Shown: positions 25,542-37,338 of the stretch, piece by piece
Layout: every line of letters begins with the position of its first letter
Position numbering within the stretch: the stretch's first letter is position 1
Source of the DNA: Pleionea litopenaei
GTDB lineage: Bacteria > Pseudomonadota > Gammaproteobacteria > Enterobacterales > Kangiellaceae
Reading direction: 5' to 3'
NCBI RefSeq assembly: GCF_031198435.1
Contig: NZ_CP133548.1
Span: 2,700,001-2,764,000 of the forward strand
DNA length: 64,000 nucleotides
Translations under genes and position numbers: made by a program
The notes under the pieces: model-generated
Told to the model about the DNA's origin: nothing
Database searches by the model: none
Seen by the model: the letters and a program-made list of their open reading frames with translations, nothing else

Positions 25542-26798
25542 CTAACGTTTCATTGACTCAAAGAACTCGTCATTGGTCTTGGTCAACGCCAATTTATCGA
25601 CCAAGAACTCCATGGCTTCAATTTCTTGCATTGGATGAACGATTTTTCTCAAAATCCACATTTTTTGCAGCTCATCAGGAGTGGTCAGTAAGTCTTCTTT
25701 TCGAGTGCCGCTGCGGTTGATATTAATAGCCGGGAACACACGTTTTTCAGCGATTTTACGGTCTAAATGCAGCTCCATATTACCGGTACCTTTAAACTCT
25801 TCATAGATAACCTCATCCATTTTAGAGCCAGTATCAATCAGTGCCGTGGCAATAATTGTTAAGCTTCCACCTTCTTCGATATTTCTTGCCGCACCGAAGA
25901 ATCGCTTAGGTCGTTGCAAAGCATTAGCATCAACACCACCGGTTAACACCTTACCCGACGATGGAATAACGGTATTGTAAGCACGCGCGAGGCGAGTAAT
26001 CGAGTCAAGCAGAATGACGACATCCTTCTTGTGCTCTACTAGACGTTTCGCTTTCTCAATGACCATCTCGGCGACTTGAACATGACGACTCGCTGGCTCG
26101 TCAAAGGTCGATGCTATCACTTCGCCGCGCACCGAACGTTGCATCTCGGTAACCTCTTCAGGCCGCTCATCAATGAGCAAAACAATTAGCGTACAATCTG
26201 GATTGTTCCCGGTAATCGACTGAGCAATGTTTTGCATCATCATCGTCTTACCAGCTTTCGGAGGCGATACAACCAATGCTCGCTGACCTTTACCAATGGG
26301 TGCCGCCAAGTCGATCACTCGCGCCGTAATATCTTCACTACTGCCATTACCACGTTCCATTCGGATGCGCTCATCTGGATGTAAAGGCGTTAAGTTTTCG
26401 AAGAGGATTTTGTTGCGGGCATTTTCAGGGCTATCGTAATTTATTTTGTTGACTTTCAATAGCGCGAAATATCGTTCTCCATCTTTCGGAGGACGAATTT
26501 TTCCCGAAATAGTATCACCCGTTCTTAAACTGAAACGTCGAATTTGACTTGGAGATACGTAAATATCATCCGGACCGGCAAGATATGAGGAATCTGCACT
26601 GCGCAAAAAGCCGAAGCCATCGGGAAGAATTTCAAGCACACCATCGCCAAAAATGTCTTCGCCAGACTTAGCGTGAGCTTTCAAAATTGAGAAGATAATA
26701 TCTTGCTTGCGGTTACGGGCCATATTATCAATGCCCATTGATGCTGCAAGTTCAGTTAGTTCAGAAGCTGATTTCTGTTTTAGTTCCGTTAGATTCAT
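25542..26798 (-). CDS. rho: Transcription termination factor Rho
   Basis: 418 residues, the size of E. coli Rho (419). The Rho N domain (about 1-45) and cold-shock-like RNA-binding domain (about 50-115, [13 protein letters not shown]) precede a RecA-type ATPase core with Walker A SPPKAGKT (178-185), Walker [17 protein letters not shown] and the R-loop/Q-loop region near 270-290. Hexameric RNA helicase that ends untranslated transcripts. trxA lies upstream on the same strand across a 336-base spacer, the same order as in E. coli. Confidence 0.98.
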   Translation of the reverse strand: MNLTELKQKSASELTELAASMGIDNMARNRKQDIIFSILKAHAKSGEDIFGDGVLEILPDGFGFLRSADSSYLAGPDDIYVSPSQIRRFSLRTGDTISGKIRPPKDGERYFALLKVNKINYDSPENARNKILFENLTPLHPDERIRMERGNGSSEDITARVIDLAAPIGKGQRALVVSPPKAGKTMMMQNIAQSITGNNPDCTLIVLLIDERPEEVTEMQRSVRGEVIASTFDEPASRHVQVAEMVIEKAKRLVEHKKDVVILLDSITRLARAYNTVIPSSGKVLTGGVDANALQRPKRFFGAARNIEEGGSLTIIATALIDTGSKMDEVIYEEFKGTGNMELHLDRKIAEKRVFPAININRSGTRKEDLLTTPDELQKMWILRKIVHPMQEIEAMEFLVDKLALTKTNDEFFESMKR

Positions 26799-27134
26799 GG
26801 CTGGATTTGTCGAGTGGTTGTTAGATTGTTATTGGTATCAAAACAATGAATAGGTTCATTTTAATACCGCTTGATTTTGTCGATCTTGACCCTTTGATCT
26901 TGGTTCCGTCGAATAAAATGTATCGAATAAACTAAATCTATTTTAACTATATAAATCTATTTAACTGTATCGATAAATTTAAACAAGGTGATTGCTTTAG
27001 CCTGGACTTAAAGAAATAGGGAGGCCCCACAGGAAAGCTAGATAGAAAATTAGCATTAAATCCCGACCCTGTCCAGCTTTCAGCCGAAAGAATCGGGACA
27101 TCTTCGAAAATGACTTCTTGATTACGGCAAAAAG
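26799..27134 (-). promoter_or_regulatory. trxA-rho spacer, probable structured rho leader
   Basis: 336 bases without a gene. At its 5' end on the minus strand is a compound hairpin (27061-27098): outer arms TCCCGA / TCGGGA enclose an inner CTTTC-GGCT-GAAAG hairpin and an unpaired CTGGACAGGG segment. The rest is AT-rich. rho is known to be controlled by attenuation in its own leader in E. coli, so a regulatory leader is a reasonable inference. Only a 12-codon frame (26821-26859) without a ribosome site is seen. Confidence 0.5.
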
Positions 27135-27461
27135 TTAAATGTTCGAATCTAAGAAGGCTACCAATTGTGATTTATTGACTGCGCCAACTTGAGTTGCTTC
27201 GGCAGCACCATTTTTAAACAACATTAGCGTTGGAATACCGCGAATTCCATATTTTGGAGGCGTTGCTCGATTTTCATCGATGTTCAGCTTAGCAACTTTA
27301 ACCTTGCCTTGATACTCGCTAGCGATTTCATCAAGGATAGGGGCAATCATCCGGCAAGGACCGCACCATTCTGCCCAATAATCCACCAATACTGGTACAT
27401 CTGATTGTAAGACTTCGGTTTCAAAACTATCGTCGCTTAGGTGGACAATTTGTTCGCTCAT
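27135..27461 (-). CDS. trxA: Thioredoxin 1
   Basis: 108 residues, one thioredoxin domain. The active site WCGPC (Cys33, Cys36) and the cis-proline in GIPTLMLF (Pro77) are intact. It is the general cytoplasmic disulfide reductase, reduced by thioredoxin reductase. An AGGAGA ribosome site precedes the ATG. It is divergent from rhlB across a 240-base spacer that contains an imperfect 44-base duplication. Confidence 0.97.
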   Translation of the reverse strand: MSEQIVHLSDDSFETEVLQSDVPVLVDYWAEWCGPCRMIAPILDEIASEYQGKVKVAKLNIDENRATPPKYGIRGIPTLMLFKNGAAEATQVGAVNKSQLVAFLDSNI

Positions 27462-27531
27462 TAGCAGGTATCTCCTGAAAAGGTTTCATGTTCGAATTCA
27501 TTAGCTAGAGAGCTAATTTGGGGTTAAGTTT

Positions 27532-27637
27532 GACAAATTTCAAGTGAGATATCAAAACTATCGGTTCCCAAATTCAATATTGGCGATTAAACTGGACAAA
27601 ATTCACTGAGAAATCAAAACGATTGGCTCTCAGGTTC
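27532..27637. repeat. Imperfect 44-base direct duplication between trxA and rhlB
   Basis: The blocks 27532-27575 and 27595-27637 share GACAAA.TTCA..TGAGA.ATCAAAAC.AT.GG.TC.CA..TTC, about 75 percent identity by eye, with starts 63 bases apart. They lie in the divergent trxA/rhlB promoter spacer. They could be duplicated regulator sites or a neutral local duplication. Confidence 0.6.
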
Positions 27638-27701
27638 GTTCGTATCGCGCTCTAAGCTACTTTAGGTATCGCGGCCAATCGATGAGAAAACTATACAATA
27701 T

Positions 27702-28949
27702 ATGACTAAACATCTCTCCGAAATTCCATTTCGTGCTATTGGACTCGATCCTCGATTGATCAAAGCACTCGATAAGCATCAATTCAATTTTTGCACGCCC
27801 ATACAAGCATTAAGCTTGCCTCTTGCCCTGAAGGGACAAGATGTAGCGGGGCAAGCGCAAACAGGAACCGGTAAAACCATTGCTTTTCTACTCGCTGTAT
27901 TTGATGAATTGCTGACGTTACCCGCCGACCCGAGTCGACTACAAAACGAACCCAGAGCCATTATCATGGCGCCGACCAGAGAGCTGGTGGTCCAAATCAT
28001 GGCTGACGCCGAAAAGCTATCTGAGTTCACTAAACTGAAAGTCGGCGCCGTGTATGGTGGCACTGGCTACGATGAACAACGTACCATGTTACAACAAGGC
28101 GTCGATATCCTTGTGGGCACTACTGGGCGACTGATCGATTATTTGAAACAGGGAGTGTATCGACTCGATGCCATCGACGTCGTTGTGCTCGATGAAGCCG
28201 ATCGTATGTTTGATCTTGGATTTATCGCCGATATTCGTTACTTATTCAGACGCATGCCACCGGCAAACGATCGTCTAAATATGCTCTTTTCAGCAACGCT
28301 CTCTCATCGCGTACAAGAGCTGGCTTATGAACATATGAATACGCCACAACACGTTCAAGTTGAGCCAGAACAGGTGACCGCGAAAAAAGTAAGAGAAGAA
28401 CTTTATTACCCCAGTAATTCCGATAAATTATCCTTGCTACTTGGGCTTTTAAATCGAGACCAGCCAGATAAAAGTATGATTTTCGTGAATACTAAGCGAG
28501 ACGCAGAAACCATCTATTCCATGCTAAAAGCGAATGACTGGAAGGTCGGCCTGCTTACTGGTGATGTTCCTCAGAAGAAACGAATGTCTTTATTAGATAA
28601 ATTCAAAACCGACGAATTGCCCGTTCTAATTGCAACGGACGTAGCCGCTCGAGGCCTTCATATTGATAATGTCAGCCATGTCTTTAATTACGATTTACCC
28701 GAAGATGCTGAAGACTATGTTCACCGCATCGGTCGAACTGCTCGCGCGGGTGCAGATGGCGATGCGATATCCTTTGCTTGTGAAGACAGTGCGTTTGCGC
28801 TGCCAGCGATTGAAGAATACATCGAACACAGTATCCCCAAAAAAGAAGTGACCAGTGAGCTACTCGCTGAGGTTAAAGCCTTTCAGGTACGCCGAAATAA
28901 TAATAACAAAGGCAGACCACGTAAGCGCCCTCAGCAACAAGGAAGATAA
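27702..28949 (+). CDS. rhlB: ATP-dependent RNA helicase RhlB
   Basis: 415 residues. DEAD-box helicase core: Q motif ([13 protein letters not shown]), motif I AQTGTGKT, Ia [34 protein letters not shown] and [12 protein letters not shown]. The C-terminus is a short basic tail ([19 protein letters not shown]). The divergence from trxA-rho identifies it as RhlB, the helicase of the RNA degradosome. ppx follows six bases downstream on the same strand, as gppA does after rhlB in E. coli. Confidence 0.95.
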   Translation: MTKHLSEIPFRAIGLDPRLIKALDKHQFNFCTPIQALSLPLALKGQDVAGQAQTGTGKTIAFLLAVFDELLTLPADPSRLQNEPRAIIMAPTRELVVQIMADAEKLSEFTKLKVGAVYGGTGYDEQRTMLQQGVDILVGTTGRLIDYLKQGVYRLDAIDVVVLDEADRMFDLGFIADIRYLFRRMPPANDRLNMLFSATLSHRVQELAYEHMNTPQHVQVEPEQVTAKKVREELYYPSNSDKLSLLLGLLNRDQPDKSMIFVNTKRDAETIYSMLKANDWKVGLLTGDVPQKKRMSLLDKFKTDELPVLIATDVAARGLHIDNVSHVFNYDLPEDAEDYVHRIGRTARAGADGDAISFACEDSAFALPAIEEYIEHSIPKKEVTSELLAEVKAFQVRRNNNNKGRPRKRPQQQGR

Positions 28950-28955
28950 TTAGTT

Positions 28956-30455
28956 ATGTCTAATGCTGCAAGCACGCCCGTGATTGTTGCCGTCGATTTA
29001 GGATCGAACAGCTTTCATTTAACCTTGGCGCAATTGCAGCACAACAACTTACAGATCATCGGGCGGCTGAAAGAAAAAGTGCGTTTAGCGGCCGGACTTG
29101 ATGAACAACATTATCTTACTGAAGAAGCTCAACAAAGAGCGCTCGCTTGCTTGCAACAATTTAATGAACGCTTAGCCGATACGCCCGCTATTAACGTACG
29201 TGCAGTCGGCACCTACACTCTGCGTAAAGCAAAAAATGCACAACAATTCTTACTTAAAGCACAACAAGTTTTAGGTTATCCCATTGAAGTTATTTCTGGG
29301 CGTGAAGAAGCACGATTAATTTTTGAAGGTGTCGCCCACTTTCAACTCACCAATAAAAAACAGTTAATTATTGATATCGGCGGTGGCAGTACAGAGTTTG
29401 CTATCGGTCAAGCATTCGAACCTGTATTACTCGATAGTTTACAAATGGGATGTGTCTCTTTTACTCAAAAGTATTTCCCCGACAATCAATTGTCGAAACG
29501 AAATTTCAAGCGCGCAATCATCGCTGCTCGGTTAGAACTAATTTCAATTCAAGACTTGTATCTAAGAGAAGGTTGGGAAGCAACCATTGGTACATCGGGA
29601 ACAATAGAATCCATCTTAGATATTTGCCGAGTGAATAATTTCAATCAATCAGAAGTGACTCTTGATTGTCTGCAAAACTTAAAGCAGCAATTGATCGATA
29701 TGAAAGATTTTGAACATATCGACTTGCAGGGCCTTCCTGAAAATCGACGAGAAATACTGCCAGCAGGATTAGCGATTCTTATCGCTATTTTTCGTACATT
29801 AAAAATCGATAAGATGGCCACGTCACCGGCCGCGCTGCGTGAAGGTTTGCTGTATGAGCTAGTCGGCTTAGAAAAAACGGCCGATATTAAAGAGCGGGCG
29901 ATTAAAGGTTTAATCGCTCGTTATCATATCGATATGGATCAAGCGCGACGAGTGAACCAAACCGCACAGCAACTTTGGCAACAGGTTGCGAAATATTGGG
30001 AACTTGACGACGATTACTTTAAACAGATGCTTAGTTGGTCAGCTCGCTGTCATGAAGTCGGATTAAGCATTAACTTTAGTAAACAACAAAAACACGGCGA
30101 GTACATTATTAAAAACACAGATTTGAGTGGCTTTAGCATTCCTCAACAAAGACTCTTGGCGCTGCTGGTTCGCTCATTTCGTCGCAAATTTCCGATGCAC
30201 CGATACGAAGCCATTGACGATGAGGCTTTACGAATTAAAATGATTCGTCTCGCAAGACTGTTGAGGTTAGCGGTAATTTTTAATCATCGTCGCCGTGACC
30301 TACAGTGGCCCAAAGCAACCATTAGCATTGATAAAGACCATGTACAGATTCAATTTCCAGAGGGGTATTTGGATGAACATGGATTATTAGAAGCGGATCT
30401 CGAACAAGAGCAAGCTTACCTTGCTTTGGTAAACTTGCCTTTCGACTATTCTTAA
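28956..30455 (+). CDS. ppx: Exopolyphosphatase / pppGpp phosphatase (Ppx/GppA family)
   Basis: 499 residues. Actin-like ATPase-fold N-terminal domain with VDLGSNSFHLTLAQ (about 11-24), then IDIGGGSTEFAIG (about 142-154) and an HD-like C-terminal domain (CHEVGLSINFSKQQKHGEYI). Enzymes of this family hydrolyse polyphosphate from the end or convert pppGpp to ppGpp. Sequence does not separate the two roles. The place behind rhlB is that of gppA in E. coli, but ppk1 lies 1.4 kb away. Convergent with the S41 peptidase, with a six-base gap bridged by a small hairpin over both stop codons (30453-30474). Confidence 0.9.
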   Translation: MSNAASTPVIVAVDLGSNSFHLTLAQLQHNNLQIIGRLKEKVRLAAGLDEQHYLTEEAQQRALACLQQFNERLADTPAINVRAVGTYTLRKAKNAQQFLLKAQQVLGYPIEVISGREEARLIFEGVAHFQLTNKKQLIIDIGGGSTEFAIGQAFEPVLLDSLQMGCVSFTQKYFPDNQLSKRNFKRAIIAARLELISIQDLYLREGWEATIGTSGTIESILDICRVNNFNQSEVTLDCLQNLKQQLIDMKDFEHIDLQGLPENRREILPAGLAILIAIFRTLKIDKMATSPAALREGLLYELVGLEKTADIKERAIKGLIARYHIDMDQARRVNQTAQQLWQQVAKYWELDDDYFKQMLSWSARCHEVGLSINFSKQQKHGEYIIKNTDLSGFSIPQQRLLALLVRSFRRKFPMHRYEAIDDEALRIKMIRLARLLRLAVIFNHRRRDLQWPKATISIDKDHVQIQFPEGYLDEHGLLEADLEQEQAYLALVNLPFDYS

Positions 30456-30461
30456 CCGTTA

Positions 30462-31778
30462 CTAGTATCGGTTATCAAATAACAACTCTTTCATCGACTT
30501 CTGTTGACTCGATGGACTGCGCTTTTGAACCACATAATTATTCACATTCGAACACGCATCGTTTTCAGCAAAGTAGAGTCCTTCAGCAAACACTGGATCT
30601 TGTAAACTGCCCCAGTCAGCAACAATTTGATCCGTCACATTACACTGTGCATTAATCCCGTTAAAGTAATCGCCAAATCCATTGGCATTCGTCACTTTGA
30701 AGTTAATAGCTGACATAACCATCTCACAGTATTCCTGCGGCGACATGCCTATTGGCTTACCGCAAGTCGTATCGCCGACAGTCACGACTTCAATGAAAGG
30801 ATCAATACCGTTGATGATCATTTCACTCGCCGAACATGTGTTTTCGGTCGTTAAAACTATCAGCCTACTGATATCCAGTTTGTTGACTAGATTGTCGAAA
30901 TAATAGGTACTGTTTTGATCCGAGTGTTTATCATTGAACTCCAAGGTTCCAAAAATAGACCCTGACGTAGTATCTCCGCCAATCAGCGAACCGAGTTGCT
31001 CAGCAATTGAAATTCGACCACCGCCGTTATAGCGTAAGTCCAATATTAATTGCGAAGGGTTAACTGCACTCAAGGTTGCAAAGGCTTGGTTTAACTCGGC
31101 CGCAGAAGGCTCAATAAAACCATGCTGAAATGACAAGTAGCCGACCGTTCCAGCACTGGTATTAAACGTTTCGACATCGAACACTGTGTTTGTACTGACT
31201 TGACCTTTCGTCATTTGGGTAGAAATCGTTTGATCGTTACTGTTGATGTAGGTGATATCGATTGTATATCCGTCTTGGTCTGGCCCATAGACCGTTTCGC
31301 CACTCAAATTTTGCGCCTTAATTTCAGTGGCCGTATACCCGTTTATTTCTATCAGGCGGTCTCCGCGTTTCAATCCAGCTTGGTCAGCTCCCGAACCTGA
31401 GAAGACATACCTTATGACATAAGCATCAGCGACCTGAGTAGTGTTTGAACTAAACCCATACCCAAAATAGCTACCACTGTTAAAAAACTCATCATACTCA
31501 GCTCTCGTGAGTACATAGGAAAATCTGTCATCAGGGGAGCGAACTGCATTGAGCATTTCTTCGATAGAGACATAACCTTCAGGATTAATTTGATCCGGCA
31601 AATCAGAGTAAAACAAATACCAATCTTTCAAGTAATCAAACCACACTAAATTCTGATCGGGTAAAGAACACGCCGGATATTCACCAGAACCATTTAAGTT
31701 GTTTGAATTATCACTGTTACTACATCCGGCAAGGATAAAGGTGGACAGCGATACTAAAAGCGCTTTTTTTAAAAACAT
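30462..31778 (-). CDS. S41-family (C-terminal processing-type) peptidase lipoprotein
   Basis: 438 residues. The lipoprotein signal ends LAGC (Cys19). A helical N-terminal part (about 40-90) precedes a PDZ-like domain (VRYVFSGSGADQAGLKRGDRLIEING, about 130-200) and an S41 catalytic core with LILDLRYNGGGRIS, the catalytic serine motif TCSASEM (about 315), and the lysine of GDTTCGKPIG. It is a Ser-Lys protease acting in the periplasm on an unknown substrate. The C-terminal segment after about 340 is longer than usual and has several cysteines. It is monocistronic. Confidence 0.9.
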   Translation of the reverse strand: MFLKKALLVSLSTFILAGCSNSDNSNNLNGSGEYPACSLPDQNLVWFDYLKDWYLFYSDLPDQINPEGYVSIEEMLNAVRSPDDRFSYVLTRAEYDEFFNSGSYFGYGFSSNTTQVADAYVIRYVFSGSGADQAGLKRGDRLIEINGYTATEIKAQNLSGETVYGPDQDGYTIDITYINSNDQTISTQMTKGQVSTNTVFDVETFNTSAGTVGYLSFQHGFIEPSAAELNQAFATLSAVNPSQLILDLRYNGGGRISIAEQLGSLIGGDTTSGSIFGTLEFNDKHSDQNSTYYFDNLVNKLDISRLIVLTTENTCSASEMIINGIDPFIEVVTVGDTTCGKPIGMSPQEYCEMVMSAINFKVTNANGFGDYFNGINAQCNVTDQIVADWGSLQDPVFAEGLYFAENDACSNVNNYVVQKRSPSSQQKSMKELLFDNRY

Positions 31779-31865
31779 AATAAGTCACTCCGGAATCATT
31801 TCACTTAATCTTACCGATTATCTTTGTTCAAAAAAAGTACAGAATTGGCAAAATACTCAATTATA

Positions 31866-34052
31866 CTAATCTGAACTTGGACAAATATGGTCGAGCAAAT
31901 ACTTCTGAGCTCGAATCGGTGTTTCTCCATCAACAGCAACGTTTTTGATGTATCGACCATCGCTATGCAACTCCCAACTTTGACTGTTATCTTGCAAATA
32001 AATATCGATGGTTTCTGATACCAGCCGTTTTGCCAGTTTCTCATCGGTAACAGGAAAACAAGTTTCTACTCGATGATAGAGGTTTCGGTCCATTAAGTCG
32101 GCACTGGACGCAAAGACTTGCGGCTCACCATTATTAGCAAAGTAGAAGACGCGAGAGTGTTCTAGAAAACGCCCTACAATAGAACGAACTCGAATATTGT
32201 CTGAAATATTCTTGAGGCCTGGTCTAAGGCAACAAATTCCACGAATAATAAGATCAATCTCTACTCCTGCTTGTGACGCCTCATACAATTTTTCAATTAA
32301 GGTTGCTTCCGTGAGTGAGTTCATTCTTAATTTAATAACACCTTCTTTCCCTGCACGCTTGTGCAGAATTTCTTGGTCTATTAAGTTGATTAAACCAGAA
32401 TGAAGCGTGAAGGGTGCTTGCAACATCAACTTCATATCATAGGCTTTACCCATGCCTGTTAACTGTAGAAATACTCGCTGAGCATCGTCACACAGCTTTT
32501 TGTTGGCCGTTAATAACCCAACATCGGTGTATAACTTCGCTGTTCCTGCGTGGTAATTTCCGGTACCTAAATGTGTGTAATGGCGCAGTTTCTTTTTTTC
32601 TCGCCGTGTCACCACACAAAGTTTTGCATGCGTTTTGTATCCTACGACGCCATAAACAACCAAAGCGCCTGCATCTTGCAATTTATTGGCAAACTCAATA
32701 TTTGCTTGCTCATCAAATCGAGCGCGTAATTCAACCACAGCGGTGACTTCTTTACCCGATCGCGCGGCATCAATTAATGCCTCAACAACGGGAGAGCTTG
32801 AACCACTTCGATACAAGGTTTGCTTAATTGCAAGTACATCAGGATCTGCGGCAGCGGACCGTATGAAATTAACCACCGACTCAAAGCTTTGATAGGGATG
32901 GTGCAACAAAATATCGTGTTGTTTTAATACTGAAAAAATACTACTGGATTTAGCCCGTAATAATTTCGGAACAGACGGAGTAAAAGATTTAAACTTTAAC
33001 TCAGGACGTTCGACCATATCACTGAGGCTAAGTAAACGATTTAAATTCACTGGGCCATTAACGCGATATAATTCTTGTTCAGTCAGATTACATTTTTGCA
33101 ATAAAAACTGAGCAATTTTATCAGGGCAATTGTCAGCCAATTCCAGTCGGACTGAGGTACCAAAGTCGCGACTTTGCAATTCTAATTTTAATGCATTGGC
33201 TAAATCTTCTACATCATCTTCGTCAACAAACAAATCAGAGTCACGCGTCAAGCGAAATTGGTAACAGCCTTTTACTTTCATACCCGGAAAAAGCTCTTCC
33301 GCATTGGCATGAATGATCGCCGAGAGAAAAACAAAATTGTCGCCTTTGCGACATAAGTGTTTGGGCAATTGAATGATTCTAGGCAGTGATCGAGGCATAT
33401 GAACAACCGCAAAATCACTTTCTCGACCAAAGGCATCTTTGCCTTCTAAGGCTACGATAAAATGTAGACTTTTATTCACTAGCCGAGGAAAAGGATGGGC
33501 TAGATCTAAACCAATCGGACTGATAACCGGTGCTACTTCATTAATAAAATAATCTTTGATCCATTGAGCTTGTTTGTCGGTCCAAAGGCTTCGACGTAAA
33601 AAGTGAATATTTACCGTCGCCAATTGAGGTAGCAGTACATCGTTAAAAATACGATATTGTTCGGTCACCATTTCGTGGCAGGTTTTACTAATTTCAGCCA
33701 GCGCTTGAAGTGGCGTTAAGCCGTCTGGCCCTAGTCGTTCAGGATGATGATTCGCCCAGTGCACTAATGAAGCAACGCGAACTTCAAAAAACTCATCGAG
33801 GTTATTACTAAAAATAAATATAAAACGGATACGCTCGAGCAAAGGCAAGTCTTCATCTAAAGCTTGCTGCAGTACTCGCCAATTAAATTGCAAAAAGGAC
33901 AACTCTCGATTGATGTAAAGCTCGGGATTTTTTAAATCTATTAAGGACTTTTTAGTGGGCGGGTGAATATCTTCAAGATAACTGGCGAGTGCTTTAATTT
34001 CTTCAGTGTTGTCGCTTTGATCCAAAGAAGTAGAAGTATCACTCGCCATCAT
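31866..34052 (-). CDS. ppk1: Polyphosphate kinase 1
   Basis: 728 residues (E. coli 688, with a slightly longer acidic N-terminus). YINRELSFLQFNWRVLQQA, the N-terminal domain opening, is diagnostic. The autophosphorylated histidine lies in YKTHAKLCVVTR (His475, equivalent to E. coli His435), and the second phospholipase-D-like half has LIIRGICCLRPG and HSRVFYFANNG. It reversibly makes polyphosphate from ATP. Its ATG lies four bases after the hemB stop, so it is co-transcribed with hemB. A Ppx-family gene is nearby on the opposite strand. Confidence 0.96.
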   Translation of the reverse strand: MMASDTSTSLDQSDNTEEIKALASYLEDIHPPTKKSLIDLKNPELYINRELSFLQFNWRVLQQALDEDLPLLERIRFIFIFSNNLDEFFEVRVASLVHWANHHPERLGPDGLTPLQALAEISKTCHEMVTEQYRIFNDVLLPQLATVNIHFLRRSLWTDKQAQWIKDYFINEVAPVISPIGLDLAHPFPRLVNKSLHFIVALEGKDAFGRESDFAVVHMPRSLPRIIQLPKHLCRKGDNFVFLSAIIHANAEELFPGMKVKGCYQFRLTRDSDLFVDEDDVEDLANALKLELQSRDFGTSVRLELADNCPDKIAQFLLQKCNLTEQELYRVNGPVNLNRLLSLSDMVERPELKFKSFTPSVPKLLRAKSSSIFSVLKQHDILLHHPYQSFESVVNFIRSAAADPDVLAIKQTLYRSGSSSPVVEALIDAARSGKEVTAVVELRARFDEQANIEFANKLQDAGALVVYGVVGYKTHAKLCVVTRREKKKLRHYTHLGTGNYHAGTAKLYTDVGLLTANKKLCDDAQRVFLQLTGMGKAYDMKLMLQAPFTLHSGLINLIDQEILHKRAGKEGVIKLRMNSLTEATLIEKLYEASQAGVEIDLIIRGICCLRPGLKNISDNIRVRSIVGRFLEHSRVFYFANNGEPQVFASSADLMDRNLYHRVETCFPVTDEKLAKRLVSETIDIYLQDNSQSWELHSDGRYIKNVAVDGETPIRAQKYLLDHICPSSD

Positions 34053-34056
34053 GTAT

Positions 34057-36019
<1,963 letters not shown>

Positions 36020-36034
36020 TTAACCTTTGAATGT

Positions 36035-36613
36035 TTATCGCAAACGCTGACCGGTTTGCCAATCAATTATTGTCGAGGGCGACATGCCTCCCTCAACCAT
36101 TTCATCACCACACCGTCCTGGTAATACACCATCGAGTTCGCTTTTGAACCATCGAAGGCATTGAATGCGGCGTTTTGCTACCTGTTTTCCACTGCGATTT
36201 GCACTCGTCGAAACCAATAAACCAAGGCGATCACACAAGGCTCTCATTAACGGATGCGTGGTCACTCGAATCGCAATCGTATCGCGCCCACCAGTAATCC
36301 AACTTGGCGCAGCGGCCGTGGCTTTAAAAATCCACGTGGTCGGTTGTTCGTTTGTTTGAAATAAGCGCTCGATTTCTCTAGCCGAAAGGGGCGCTACCCA
36401 ATTTTGCAAGTGCTCTGGCTGAGAGGCTAATAAGATAAGCCCCTTAGACAATGCCCGAGCTTTGATTTGCAAGATACGTCGTACCGCGCGTTCTGAATTT
36501 GCCAAACACCCCAACCCCCAAACGGTTTCCGTTGGGCAGGCAACCACTCCCTCATTAGAGAGTACAGACTCCGCTTGGTATAGTTGCCATTTTGAAAAAT
36601 GATAGTTGGTCAT
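36035..36613 (-). CDS. tsaC: Threonylcarbamoyl-AMP synthase TsaC
   Basis: 192 residues from the ATG at 36613. The YrdC-type fold has VVACPTETVWGLGCLANSERAVRRILQIKAR near the N-terminus and STSANRSGKQVAKR near the C-terminus, both shared with E. coli TsaC (190 aa). It makes threonylcarbamoyl-AMP for the t6A modification of ANN-decoding tRNAs. An upstream start at 36682 would add 23 hydrophobic residues absent from the family, so the later ATG is used, although its ribosome site is weak. It precedes hemF, as in Pseudomonas. Confidence 0.93.
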   Translation of the reverse strand: MTNYHFSKWQLYQAESVLSNEGVVACPTETVWGLGCLANSERAVRRILQIKARALSKGLILLASQPEHLQNWVAPLSAREIERLFQTNEQPTTWIFKATAAAPSWITGGRDTIAIRVTTHPLMRALCDRLGLLVSTSANRSGKQVAKRRIQCLRWFKSELDGVLPGRCGDEMVEGGMSPSTIIDWQTGQRLR

Positions 36614-36763
36614 AGGATTCTGACAAACCGCTCTATTAATGAGGTTTAATAGAAGATAGGCTGACGTAAGGAGTGAGAGCACTATCTGTCGTAAATTCTG
36701 TCGTGAATTTTAATTGCTAACTCGATGAATCAGTTTAACAAAAGTTGGAGTTGTGCGAAATTA

Positions 36764-37237
36764 TCAGTGAATATGGTAATCTAAGTTCTCAAACCAAGCA
36801 CAAGCACTCTCTCGTCCTGGCAAATTGAATAACACCATCATGGTCACCCATTTCAATTGCTCGAGATCGACATCATGAATTTCTAAAGCCAAGAGTCGTT
36901 CGATCACCGCCTCTCTCGATTCTGAATCGAGCACGCCCAATGACTCGAGATGATAGAGATAGCCTCTCGCCGCCAAATTCAAAACGTCGCACTCAGCATC
37001 GGTGTAAAGTCGGTTGGTGAACACCGCTTTACTTTCATCACCTGCCGCCGGGCCGCTGTTTTCTCTTAGCTCAACTAAGCCATCGATCCATTGCAGAGCA
37101 GAGTCTATCTCAACGTCAGAAAAGCCAACCTCGGTTAATTCATCGGCTAGTTTGCTGGCTTCTTCTATAACGACATACTCTTGATCTTGAAATCGCTCGA
37201 AGATGTACATCAATACATCCAGCACGTCATTTTTCAT
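36764..37237 (-). CDS. smg: Smg family protein (DUF494)
   Basis: 157 residues from the ATG at 37237, matching E. coli Smg in length. MKNDVLDVLMYIFERF at the start and the acidic middle (ELTEVGFSDVEIDSALQWIDGL) are diagnostic. AGGGG lies six bases before this ATG, so the longer frame opening at 37381 is not used. The molecular function is unknown; the gene is conserved beside dprA. It lies 101 bases after dprA on the same strand. Confidence 0.93.
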   Translation of the reverse strand: MKNDVLDVLMYIFERFQDQEYVVIEEASKLADELTEVGFSDVEIDSALQWIDGLVELRENSGPAAGDESKAVFTNRLYTDAECDVLNLAARGYLYHLESLGVLDSESREAVIERLLALEIHDVDLEQLKWVTMMVLFNLPGRESACAWFENLDYHIH

Positions 37238-37338
37238 TGTTGCCCCTAAATTGCTAACTCGGTTAGCTTGCTGTTTCATCGTTGGCGAAACTTTGATTAT
37301 TGTATGAGGCACTGAGCAGGCTGCCGGTTCCGTCGTCA

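Noticed and set aside
26821-26859. 12-codon frame before rho, a possible leader peptide
   Set aside because: No ribosome site and no unusual codon content; frames of this length occur often by chance in an AT-rich spacer.
36614-36682. Hydrophobic N-terminal extension of TsaC, possibly a signal peptide
   Set aside because: TsaC is cytoplasmic and starts at the position of the later ATG in its family; the extension is probably untranslated leader.
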